The notes beneath the pieces were generated by a model. It did not search any database, had not been told where the DNA came from, and worked only from the letters and a program-made list of their open reading frames with translations. Of a stretch of 43,180 nucleotides of DNA, positions 18,853 through 26,485 are shown piece by piece. The position numbers and the translations under genes are program-made. This DNA comes from Rubripirellula sp. GTDB lineage: Bacteria; Planctomycetota; Planctomycetia; Pirellulales; Pirellulaceae. Every line of letters starts with the position of its first letter. Within the stretch, counting starts at the first letter, position 1. Location: contig JAKMEW010000403.1 of the NCBI GenBank assembly GCA_022425745.1, forward strand, positions 1 to 43,180, written 5' to 3'.

Positions 18853-19530
18853 TTACTGGATGATGTCGACCTTCATGCGATAGAAAACATTGTTATCAAA
18901 ATCGGTAACCTTGCGCGAGACTTTATTGACGATAAACTCACCGGCGAGCTTCTTTTTTGTAAGGCCTGCTTTCGTCGCTTGGCCATCCAAAAGCGAGACT
19001 TCTATCATATCGCTGCTCTTGGGTTGCCCACCAAAGCAACACGTTCCGAGATCAGGTACAAGAATGAATTTCTTAAGCATTCCGCTACCTGACGAAGGAT
19101 GAATATAACCTTTCAAAAAAACAGCATCGCCGTCTATCTCGACGGCTCGTTGGGTCGGCATATCGACCGCCTGACTGGCGTCTTGTTGCAGTTCATAGAA
19201 TTGAACGCGGGTGTAACCCTCTGGGACTTCGGTTACATAAACAAAGATGTGGAAAGCGGATCCACCCAAAACGATTAATGCATTTGAGGTAATACCCAGT
19301 AACGCAAGTTTCAGGCCTTCAAATTCTTCCGGGTAGCGACGAATCTGGCGATAGCTCATCCAGCCGCAGAGCACGCCGATCAACGAGAGTCCCAAAGCGG
19401 GCCAAAAGAAGAATCCACCGATCGCACCCAAACCTGCAAATACGGATGAAGTGATCGCAGTCGAACTAATTGCTCGGTAGGGAAATTCAACTGTCTCGGT
19501 CGAAGGTGATAGTTTTTGGTCCATTGACAT
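18853..19530 (-). CDS. Membrane protein with DUF3299-like domain
   Basis: 225 residues. Two hydrophobic segments at about 24-56 and 73-99 (each may be a helix or hairpin) include 'GAIGGFFFWPALGLSLIG', then a soluble C-terminal domain (about 128-225): VFLKGYIHPSS...KKFILVPDLGTCCFGGQ...EVSLLDG. Adjacent Cys164-Cys165 match those of the neighbouring lipoprotein, so the two genes probably arose by domain duplication. The gene is 211 bp upstream of the lipoprotein gene and on the same strand. No functional prediction can be made with confidence. Confidence 0.78.
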   Translation of the reverse strand: MSMDQKLSPSTETVEFPYRAISSTAITSSVFAGLGAIGGFFFWPALGLSLIGVLCGWMSYRQIRRYPEEFEGLKLALLGITSNALIVLGGSAFHIFVYVTEVPEGYTRVQFYELQQDASQAVDMPTQRAVEIDGDAVFLKGYIHPSSGSGMLKKFILVPDLGTCCFGGQPKSSDMIEVSLLDGQATKAGLTKKKLAGEFIVNKVSRKVTDFDNNVFYRMKVDIIQ

Positions 19531-19673
19531 GGTGAATCACGTGGAAACGAATGAATGAAGCTTCCTTGGAAGGGAAAAGTACTCACTTACTTGGTGATAC
19601 GCCCTCAGATTACTCTAGGTTCGCTACTGACAATTAGTCGAAACGGATCCCGTGCGGCACACCCGGAAAGGTT

Positions 19674-20873
19674 CTAGGCAACTATTTTTAGGTAATCACG
19701 CGACTGATACAGATTGGAGGAACTACTACTTCCTTTATCTCGAGCAGGCACAGGAATGGAAAAGAAGGTATTTGCTCGTCGAACACTTTCCGGGTCAATT
19801 TTCTCGATCTTTTTCAGTGCCTCTTTCGCGGAATCCAATGGACACGCTCGCAAATAATTGACCACGGGAACCCTGACCCAATTATTATCTGGATCGGCAT
19901 TAACGAAGAGATCGACAAGCCGATCAATCTGGCTCCAATCGTTCCATCTAGCGAGATCGGGAATCACCAAGTCGGCCAAATCTTTTCGATCAAGCACGTG
20001 GTGCAATGATTCAACTAAAGCACTACGTGGGATGACGTCACCCTCGGTTCCATGAAATCGCACCGCCATGATCGCTTGATACGTGTCCGCATAGGGTGCC
20101 TGCTTGTTAGCTAGAAAGAGCTCATTAATGAGTCCCAGACCCGATTCACCTCCCAGAGTGAGGTAACAAGCAATCATGGCATCTAAGCCGCCTCGCGTGC
20201 TTTTTGAGGTACTGCGAAGCATCTTCTCAAGCATTTCTAAATCTGATTGATCACCACAAACACCAAGCATCGTGAGATAAAGCCGTTTGCGATCCGTTGG
20301 CATTTCAGGATCGGTAATCCATTTAACTAATTGGCCGTGATCCATCTCGGGAGCAAGCTTTTTCACCGCATCGTAGGGAGCGATGGCAAACTCGTCATAC
20401 GCATCGCGAGCGAGCATCGATTCATCATCTTGTAAGAACTGATAATAGAACCGGAGTCTCTCAAGATCATCATCCGCAATTTTAGTCATCTTCCCGATGT
20501 AACTCTCTGCACGCTCAGTGACTGGCAAGCAAGACCACTGCAATTGTGGAGGATCAACGCCGGAAAGCATAAAGCGCCTTCCCTTAGAGACATCCCCGTA
20601 ATAAATCGCTTCGATTTCATCACCTACCTTGACGAGATCACTGCCCTTGAGCACTTGCACGACTTTCATCTGCAATTTGCCCGTCTCTGAATCTCGCTCA
20701 GTCGCATCTTGTAGTGAAACAGCAAACACCACTGCATCCATTGCAGCCATCTCTTGACGGAGTGTTTGGGAAACAGCGTTACAAAATGGGCATGCGAGCA
20801 AATCGCCGGGAACCAAAGCGATGCATGCCAGCAAGAACAAAGCTGTTGTCTTCAGGGAATGTGTGAGGTTCAT
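19674..20873 (-). CDS. Secreted protein of unknown function with CPFC motif
   Basis: Start chosen at the Met at 20873 (399 residues), which begins a clean signal peptide (SLKTTALFLLACIALVPG); an in-frame Met at 20885 adds four residues. Directly after the cleavage region is CPFC, in 'LLACPFCNAVSQTLRQEM', a zinc-ribbon- or redox-like pair. The next ~90 residues include QVLKGSDLVKVGDEIEAIYYG, an OB/beta-barrel-like stretch, and the remaining ~250 are helical with weak HEAT-like character (KRLYLTMLGVCGDQSDLEML, DLVIPDLARWNDWSQIDRLV). I do not recognise a characterised family; likely planctomycete-specific. Confidence 0.75.
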   Translation of the reverse strand: MNLTHSLKTTALFLLACIALVPGDLLACPFCNAVSQTLRQEMAAMDAVVFAVSLQDATERDSETGKLQMKVVQVLKGSDLVKVGDEIEAIYYGDVSKGRRFMLSGVDPPQLQWSCLPVTERAESYIGKMTKIADDDLERLRFYYQFLQDDESMLARDAYDEFAIAPYDAVKKLAPEMDHGQLVKWITDPEMPTDRKRLYLTMLGVCGDQSDLEMLEKMLRSTSKSTRGGLDAMIACYLTLGGESGLGLINELFLANKQAPYADTYQAIMAVRFHGTEGDVIPRSALVESLHHVLDRKDLADLVIPDLARWNDWSQIDRLVDLFVNADPDNNWVRVPVVNYLRACPLDSAKEALKKIEKIDPESVRRANTFFSIPVPARDKGSSSSSNLYQSRDYLKIVA

Positions 20874-21347
20874 TCGAGGGCACATATGAAAAAGGATTTC
20901 AGTGAGAAGGTTTGCGAAGAACTACCAAATGAACGAGATAATCTCAAAACACGAAGTGTTTTGAGGCTAATTCATCATCTTTGCATCCACAACCGCCTCA
21001 TCATAGGTGCTTAGATGGTTCAGTGAGAAGGTTTTCTGGCTGCGTTACGGAGAAAAGCAAACTGCTTAGAAACCGTTTCGGCTTGAAACAGGTCCGGAAT
21101 TAGCCGGAAAAGCAGTCACGATCGACTAAACCGCTCCTAATGGGAATGCCGATAGTGACGGTAGAACGAGTTTCCATCGGTATGTGGCGGGTGTGCACAC
21201 ACCCAATCAAACCAGCTCGAAATCGCCGAGATTATTGAGAAAACTCCCCGCTAAGAGTCTCCTCAAAAGTCTGGCCCAACAGCAAAACACAATTCTCGTC
21301 GTTGCCATCAAACAATGGGATCGACCGTCTCGAGGGGGGACGTCTGA
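20874..21347. other. 474-bp intergenic region with hairpins and a spaced repeat
   Basis: No convincing coding sequence is present between the divergent genes at 20873 and 21348. It holds a perfect 10-bp-stem hairpin (20943-20965), two copies of TTCAGTGAGAAGGTTT (20898-20913 and 21019-21034), a small stem around GTTTCGGCTTGAAAC and a GGGTGTG/CACACCC inverted pair near 21187-21202. It should contain promoters for both flanking genes, but I could not assign -10/-35 boxes. Confidence 0.6.
20943..20965. repeat. Perfect inverted repeat (hairpin, GAA loop)
   Basis: CTCAAAACAC (20943-20952), loop GAA, GTGTTTTGAG (20956-20965): ten paired bases without mismatch. There is no run of T after it on either strand, so it is not a standard intrinsic terminator. 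It sits about 70-90 bp upstream of the leftward gene at 20873, where it could be an operator or a leader stem. Confidence 0.75.
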
Positions 21348-21671
21348 ATGTTACGTCATCTATTGATTGCCGCTGTGCTGCTCTGCAGCTACGCAGTTGG
21401 AACAGAATCGGCGACCGCGGAACAAAAGGCCTACGGTCGCGCGTGGGGAGGACAAGCCGATTTTCGTGATTGGAATCGTTTCTATCACTACCCATATGTC
21501 TACTATCCCCAAAACTTCTACGGGCAAGAGTATTTCCGTAGCAATGATAGTCTCTACCATCGCTACCCTGCGGAAATGAGAATCCCCGTTTACAACAAGC
21601 AGTGGCATAATTTCTATCCGAGCAACCGAAGGTTCCACAGCGGACACCACTTCATGCTCGACGTGTTTTAA
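21348..21671 (+). CDS. Small secreted Tyr/His/Asn-rich protein
   Basis: 107 residues. A Shine-Dalgarno-like GAGGGGGG lies about 8 bases before the ATG. Signal peptide (LLIAAVLLCSYAVGTESATA), mature part rich in aromatic residues and Asn: FYHYPYVYYPQNFYGQEYF, YHRYPAEMRIPVYNKQWHNF, SGHHFMLDVF. Conserved, similarly sized proteins with the same YPYVYYP...PVYNKxW pattern are known in planctomycetes, and some are labelled calmodulin-binding in databases; I would treat that label as unproven. It is probably a wall or surface protein (inference). Confidence 0.8.
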   Translation: MLRHLLIAAVLLCSYAVGTESATAEQKAYGRAWGGQADFRDWNRFYHYPYVYYPQNFYGQEYFRSNDSLYHRYPAEMRIPVYNKQWHNFYPSNRRFHSGHHFMLDVF

Positions 21672-21850
21672 AAACAGTTCTGCCATGGCTTTTCGGAGAT
21701 TGATGTCTCCGACCTGAAGCGATGCATGAAACACTGCCGCAACATCTTTCATGTCCAATGAGGATGGGGTTCCATTTCGTTACCGAGTGATTCTGGATTT
21801 CTCGGTAGAGACTTGGGATAACGCGGCGGACACGGCAGTTAGTCCGAAAT

Positions 21851-23260
21851 ATGTCAGCCAGCACAAAGATTCGTCGACTGACTCGTTTACTGGAGTCACC
21901 TGATGCGATTGTGTGGTGCATCAACCACGCTGACGAACTTGTGTTCGTCTCCGCGGGCTGCGCTGCGTGGTTAGGAGTGGATGGTGAAACATTAATCGGG
22001 CGGAAATCTAAAGCGGGCACGCCTGTTTCAGGTAGCACTGAAGATTCAATCGCAGCGAGTCTCTCTCCACCTCCGGGTTTTCGCCGACGCGGTACAGCCA
22101 CTCTCAAAATACATCCGCTTGCGGGAAACGGCTTGCGCGCAGTCAGCCGAGAGGTGCGTTACGTTCGTGTTGGGGATCGAGAAACCGGCTTCACGCTCGG
22201 GGTCGCAAGCGACTTCGAGGATCGCCAGGTCGAATCAGATATTCAAGATGCGGTCGCCACGCGGCAACGTCTCGATCTTTGGCGACAGAGGAATTCAGGT
22301 CTTAGTCTCGCTCTGCTCTCAGGGTCATCAATCGAGGCCAAGCGGCTCCGCAGAAAAATCGGTATCGCTTGTTCTGTGCGGACCCATGTTGGACTCTTCC
22401 AGCCAAACGGAGGTGGCGCGGATCTTCTCGCTTTACACATCCACCACCAATCCGCCCCCGGCGAACCGCTAATCCAACTCGATGGACCATTACTAGACCC
22501 TGAACTACTGATTACGGCTTTGACACCGCTTCTGAACCATCTAAACGCGTCCGACGAGTCCCGGGGATCAGTGCTGTGTAAGCAGATTGATTACACCTCA
22601 ATTGCGACACAGCAGCAACTTTGGACCATTCTGGAGAGCTTTCAGGACCGATTACGTCTCCTGACTGTTGCTGGATTATCACCATTCATCATTAATCGAG
22701 AGCAACAACTTCAAAGTGAATCCAGCGAAGGCCTAAACTCAGGGGTTCTCTGCAACCAGTTAAGCGATTTGATTGACACGGTTCAGATCTCCTGTTCACC
22801 GCTCTCAAATCGTATCGAGGATTTGCAAGCGATGGCGACTGCATTAATGGCACGCTATTCCACACAGCACAAAACCACCGCGGAATATCTTAGCCGGCCT
22901 GCTCTTGATTCATTGGTTAACTACCCTTGGCCCAATAATTTCGTGGAGTTACAAGAGGCGATGGATCATGCGAGCCAGAATGCATCTGGTGAGTCCATTC
23001 AAGTAGAGCATCTTCCCCTCAGTATTCGATCCTACCGCCCTCCACTCCCCCATCCTCCCAAAAAGAGGCGTTCGCTCGATCAATTGATTCAAAAATACGA
23101 AGATTCACTTTTGAATGAGGCGATGATTGCGGCGAACAACAACCGCGCCGAAGCCGCAAGAAGCCTGGGTATATCTCGGTCTCGGCTACTCAGAAAACTC
23201 GAGCAAATGGAAGCAAAGCTACCCGAGGGCGGTGAGACCACTAATGAGCTTCAACGTTGA
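21851..23260 (+). CDS. PAS / degenerate AAA+ / Fis-HTH regulator (non-ATPase NtrC-like)
   Basis: 469 residues in three parts. About 10-125: a PAS-like sensor (DAIVWCINHADELVFVSAGC, WLGVDGETLIG). About 150-375: a sigma-54 activator AAA+ domain that has lost catalysis. The phosphate-binding loop GESGTGKE is replaced by QPNGGGAD (about 185-192; Lys lost), the DEAD-like Walker B by VLCKQIDYTS, no GAFTGA loop is visible, and sensor II VREL is NFVEL (Arg lost). SPLSNRIEDLQAMATALMAR and 'YPWPNNFVEL' still match the family. About 412-455: Fis-type HTH (NNRAEAARSLGISRSRLLRKL). It is likely a DNA-binding regulator that no longer hydrolyses ATP. The next gene overlaps its end by 17 bp. Confidence 0.85.
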   Translation: MSASTKIRRLTRLLESPDAIVWCINHADELVFVSAGCAAWLGVDGETLIGRKSKAGTPVSGSTEDSIAASLSPPPGFRRRGTATLKIHPLAGNGLRAVSREVRYVRVGDRETGFTLGVASDFEDRQVESDIQDAVATRQRLDLWRQRNSGLSLALLSGSSIEAKRLRRKIGIACSVRTHVGLFQPNGGGADLLALHIHHQSAPGEPLIQLDGPLLDPELLITALTPLLNHLNASDESRGSVLCKQIDYTSIATQQQLWTILESFQDRLRLLTVAGLSPFIINREQQLQSESSEGLNSGVLCNQLSDLIDTVQISCSPLSNRIEDLQAMATALMARYSTQHKTTAEYLSRPALDSLVNYPWPNNFVELQEAMDHASQNASGESIQVEHLPLSIRSYRPPLPHPPKKRRSLDQLIQKYEDSLLNEAMIAANNNRAEAARSLGISRSRLLRKLEQMEAKLPEGGETTNELQR

Positions 23261-23663
23261 AACATTCGATCAGGAACGAGCTTTTGTTGACTGGGTGATC
23301 CTCGAAAATGGCGAACGATGGACAAACTGCATTCGTCGATTCCATCAGGATCTGCTTGGCTCGGATGTTGATGTGCATATCCGTCAGGTGCATCACCATG
23401 GTGATTTACGGGTCCCCACCTCAACACGTCCCACGGTCTTTTTGTTGGAGGTCGGTACTTCCAATTTTGTCGATTCGCTCGACACCTTAACGCAAAAACT
23501 TTGCTCTCCTTCTAACCAACTGTGGCTCATTGCTTGCAATCGTCTGTCCCTCAATCGCCGACTAGTTTTGGGCGAATTGAACATCGCTGGTTTTCTCGAA
23601 CAGCCCGAGAATATTCTGCGGTTTAAGCCGATTCTCGATGGCTACTTCGCAAGAGTGTTCTGA
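23244..23663 (+). CDS. Small conserved-looking protein overlapping the regulator
   Basis: Start chosen at the ATG at 23244 (139 residues), preceded by GGTGAG; the open frame runs further upstream but inside the regulator gene. It overlaps the regulator's stop by 17 bp, so the two are probably translationally coupled. The order of strands and helices (VDVHIRQVHHHGD, TVFLLEVGTSNFVD, QLWLIACNRLSLNRRLVLGELNIAGFLEQPENI) looks like a receiver/flavodoxin-type alpha/beta fold, but I do not recognise the family. The acceptor Asp of a receiver is not obvious. It may modulate the regulator (inference). Confidence 0.6.
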   Translation: MSFNVETFDQERAFVDWVILENGERWTNCIRRFHQDLLGSDVDVHIRQVHHHGDLRVPTSTRPTVFLLEVGTSNFVDSLDTLTQKLCSPSNQLWLIACNRLSLNRRLVLGELNIAGFLEQPENILRFKPILDGYFARVF

Positions 23664-23808
23664 TTCGTAGACTACGATGGTGTTCGACAGGTCAGGCCAT
23701 CCTATCGAGCATTTCGCTGGTAGAACCAGAAGCTAGAATCCCAGCTACAGTGGCCAATCCACCGTCTAACCTATTTGTTCAACCTCCTGGCAGACCCCAC
23801 CAAACCTA

Positions 23809-24888
23809 ATGTCCAATTCCATCACCGACACGATCCGCACAGCCATCGGTAACTACCCTGACCCTGAAACAGGTCGCTCGATCGAAAGCATGGGACAAAT
23901 CCGATCCATTGAGGTTCAAGGAGAATGTGTCGAGATTGAGCTTGCACTGAGCTCACACTCAATGCCAATCAAGGAAGATTTTGTCGACGCAATTGAGTCA
24001 AGAATTGCAGCGGCGGCACCCGGCACAAAAACCAATATCACGCTCTCCATTCATGACCGGCCTCCTGTCAGGCTTGGACAGATTGCGCTGCGTGCTAAAA
24101 GTGTGATTGCGGTAGGAAGTGGCAAAGGAGGAGTGGGAAAAAGCACCGTGGCAGCCAGTCTTGCTGTATCCCTGCAAAGATTAGGATCCAAGGTCGGACT
24201 TTTGGATGCTGACGTGTACGGACCAAGCATACCCCAGTTACTGGGGCTATCTGGTCGCCCAGCAGTCAATGCAAATAAGAAGATAGAACCCATCTGTTCT
24301 AAAAGCGGAATGCCGGTGATGTCGATGGGGTTTCTCGTTGAACCTGATCAGGCGGTGATTTGGCGAGGGCCGATGCTCCACGGATCGATCAATCAATTCT
24401 TGGGTGACACCAATTGGGGTGAATTGGATTATCTGATCATCGATATGCCACCGGGCACAGGAGACATCGCTCTAACCATTTCACAAGCAATCCCACTCGC
24501 AGGTGCGGTTGTCGTCTGCACGCCGCAGGAGGTCGCTTTGCTGGACGCCATCAAGGCGATCAGCATGTTCAGAAAGGTAAATATTCCCCTTCTCGGGATG
24601 GTAGAGAATATGAGCGGATTCCTGTGTCCTGATTGCGGCAAAACCTACGACATTTTTGGTAGGGGTGGGGCGAGAGAAAAAGCGGAGCAGTCAAACGTGC
24701 CGTTTCTCGGCTGCTTGCCAATTGATATCTCGCTGCGCACTGCGGGGGACGAAGGCGAACTAGACCAAGTCATCACCAATGACGAGCGTGCACGAGCACC
24801 GCTGGAAGGTGTCGCCAAAGCTGTGGTGAGACAGATCGTGGCCCAGGCCTCTGCAAAACCCAACCAGAGTTCATTGCCAGTCCTATAA
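23809..24888 (+). CDS. apbC: Mrp/NBP35/ApbC-family P-loop ATPase
   Basis: 359 residues. N-terminal DUF59/MIP18-like domain (about 5-85). Then the ATPase: GKGGVGKSTVA (deviant Walker A with the leading Lys, 105-115), LLDADVYGPSIPQLLG, MSMGFLVEPDQAVIWRGPM, LIIDMPPGTGDIALT, and the CPDCGK motif (CxxC) near 275, which in this family coordinates a bridging Fe-S cluster in the dimer. Known role: Fe-S cluster carrier or assembly. It is monocistronic here, ended by the terminator at 24907; the cysteine desulfurase at 35780 is a plausible sulfur source. Confidence 0.95.
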   Translation: MSNSITDTIRTAIGNYPDPETGRSIESMGQIRSIEVQGECVEIELALSSHSMPIKEDFVDAIESRIAAAAPGTKTNITLSIHDRPPVRLGQIALRAKSVIAVGSGKGGVGKSTVAASLAVSLQRLGSKVGLLDADVYGPSIPQLLGLSGRPAVNANKKIEPICSKSGMPVMSMGFLVEPDQAVIWRGPMLHGSINQFLGDTNWGELDYLIIDMPPGTGDIALTISQAIPLAGAVVVCTPQEVALLDAIKAISMFRKVNIPLLGMVENMSGFLCPDCGKTYDIFGRGGAREKAEQSNVPFLGCLPIDISLRTAGDEGELDQVITNDERARAPLEGVAKAVVRQIVAQASAKPNQSSLPVL

Positions 24889-24906
24889 ATCCAACGGGAC
24901 AATAAA

Positions 24907-24943
24907 AAAAACCAAGCTGGAGATAAACTCTAGCTTGGTTTTT
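24907..24943. terminator. Bidirectional terminator between apbC and the histone-like gene
   Basis: Left arm 24907-24922 (AAAAACCAAGCTGGAG) pairs with right arm 24928-24943, 16 pairs with one G.T wobble, loop ATAAA. A- and T-runs flank it, giving U tracts on both strands. It lies between the convergent ends of the Mrp gene and the histone-like gene. Confidence 0.85.
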
Positions 24944-24983
24944 GATGGTCATTTGGATCGCAAACTGCGTCCTCGGGACGATT

Positions 24984-25247
24984 TTAGCGACGCTTTTTAG
25001 CGGCTTTCTTAGTAGCACGCTTCTTGGTTGCTTTCTTGGCAGCCTTTTTCTTAGCAGCCTTTTTCTTGGTAGCTTTTTTCTTAGCAACTTTCTTAGTTGC
25101 TTTTTTAGCTGCCTTTTTCTTAGCTGCTTTCTTTTTAGCAACTTTCTTAGTTGCTTTTTTAGCTGCCTTCTTCTTGGTAGCCTTTTTGACTGCCTTTTTT
25201 GCAGTAGCCTTCTTAGCCACTTTCTTCTTCGCTTTTTTCTTGGCCAC
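24984..25247 (-). CDS. Histone H1/AlgP-like Lys/Ala-rich DNA-binding protein
   Basis: 87 residues starting at the GTG at 25247, chosen because a strong GGAGG Shine-Dalgarno lies five bases before it; a longer frame up to 25334 adds 29 residues of unlike composition. The protein uses only Val, Ala, Lys, Thr and Arg after the initiator; it is built from KKAAKK/KKATKK repeats and ends KKRR. Its charge would be extremely positive and it should bind DNA or RNA without sequence preference, like bacterial H1-like proteins and AlgP tails. The mirror-image, Leu/Phe-rich frames on the other strand are shadows. Confidence 0.85.
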   Translation of the reverse strand: MAKKKAKKKVAKKATAKKAVKKATKKKAAKKATKKVAKKKAAKKKAAKKATKKVAKKKATKKKAAKKKAAKKATKKRATKKAAKKRR

Positions 25248-25600
25248 GTTTTCCTCCGCTGAGAAAAGATACGCTGGCGAGTCTTCGTGACTTGTAAAGC
25301 GCCGCTTTAAAAGCCACCGGCCACGGCTCACCAATCGTCATTGGTGGTTAAGAAGTTGAAGCTTTGATGCAAAGCATCGGTCCTGCTTCTCCTCATAACC
25401 GTTACAAACTTCGCGTAACTTTACGCGCTTCCAGAGATTCCGCAACATCTTTTTCTAAAAAAAGTGGTTGCAAGGAAAAATTTTTTTGGTAAGCGACCAA
25501 GTAAATGACAGCCTCCCAAGCTCCTTCCGTCTGATCCTGATCGTCATCAAAGCATAAAAACATCAAACAAAGTTTTCAAAGTTCTTCGAAAGCTGTGTCG
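25248..25600. other. 353-bp leader/intergenic region with three hairpins
   Basis: Lies between the M50 protease gene's end and the histone-like start, both on the minus strand. It contains 7-bp stem CACCAAT/ATTGGTG (25329-25346, loop CGTC), GATGC/GCATC with loop AAA (25366-25378) and CGCGTAA/TTACGCG with 2-bp centre (25412-25427). Runs of A and T follow (25440-25500). No coding sequence seen. A structured leader for the histone-like gene is possible. Confidence 0.55.
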
Positions 25601-26383
25601 TTAGTACCTGTGTTGTAACTGCTTCAACGCCTGAAAATTATTCCATCCTAAGATCAAAAACATGAATGCGAGGAACTGCATTTCGTTTTGAAAAGCAAAC
25701 ACTGCGACCACAGCAGATACAGCAACACCGACCTTCATCGTGGTTAAGACAGTGCCACCGAATAATTGAATCAGAGCTTGGATAAATCGACCACCATCCA
25801 AAGGCCAAACCGGTATCAAATTCAAAATTGCCCAATGGATACTTGGCTGAATGTACATGATCGCGACGGCAAGTAGACCGACACTGTCAATCTGCCGACC
25901 CTGTGTCATGTTTACTAAAACGTCAAATTGGTCCAGTGGCCATGGTAGGGGTGCCGCGTAAGAAGCTGCAGAGAGCAACAATATGAAAGCGAGCGCTGAT
26001 GCCAATTGAGCCAGTGGTCCTGCGATCGCTATCCACATCGCCTGCTTTGGCTCCAGCCCATCTTGCAACCCCGAAGATCGAGTTGGAATCGCCATACCGC
26101 CCATAAAATACAAAACGATCCTTGATTCAATCCCGTATTTTCGAAAGGCTAACGCGTGACCTAATTCGTGAATCGTGATTGAAACTAGGATACAAAGCCC
26201 CCAAATTACCAGTAGTGTTAGTACTCCCAGACTCTGCTCGCGCAGCAAACCATCCAGTGAAGTTGCGAGTTCATATCCAATTACGGTCGCCGCAACCCAA
26301 AATGTCCAACTTACTCGAACAGGAAAACCTAATAGTTGGAACTGCAAGTCGTAGGGGCTGGCATCTGGCTCTTGTAAAAACAT
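25601..26383 (-). CDS. Site-2 protease family (M50) intramembrane metallopeptidase
   Basis: 260 residues with about six membrane segments. Zinc-binding HELGH at 72-76 (IHELGHALAF), second motif 'NLIPVWPLDGGRF' near 190 with the third metal ligand Asp. FMGGMAIP is the conserved 'GG' segment after the first. This family cleaves transmembrane or membrane-anchored regulatory proteins; the substrate is unknown. It lies about 100 bp after the prolyl oligopeptidase gene, same strand. No CBS or PDZ domain is attached, so it is the short form. Confidence 0.9.
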   Translation of the reverse strand: MFLQEPDASPYDLQFQLLGFPVRVSWTFWVAATVIGYELATSLDGLLREQSLGVLTLLVIWGLCILVSITIHELGHALAFRKYGIESRIVLYFMGGMAIPTRSSGLQDGLEPKQAMWIAIAGPLAQLASALAFILLLSAASYAAPLPWPLDQFDVLVNMTQGRQIDSVGLLAVAIMYIQPSIHWAILNLIPVWPLDGGRFIQALIQLFGGTVLTTMKVGVAVSAVVAVFAFQNEMQFLAFMFLILGWNNFQALKQLQHRY

Positions 26384-26485
26384 TTCTACTTGTGCTTATC
26401 GTACGTAACTCTGTCTGACGGCAATCTTACCGTGGATAGGCTTGATCCTGATCAGTATCAAGCTGAAATAAAGCTTCCTCTGACG

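Noticed and set aside
24942-25290. Leu/Phe-rich plus-strand frames that look like membrane helices
   Set aside because: They are the complement of the KKAAKK repeats of the histone-like gene, which has a strong ribosome site.
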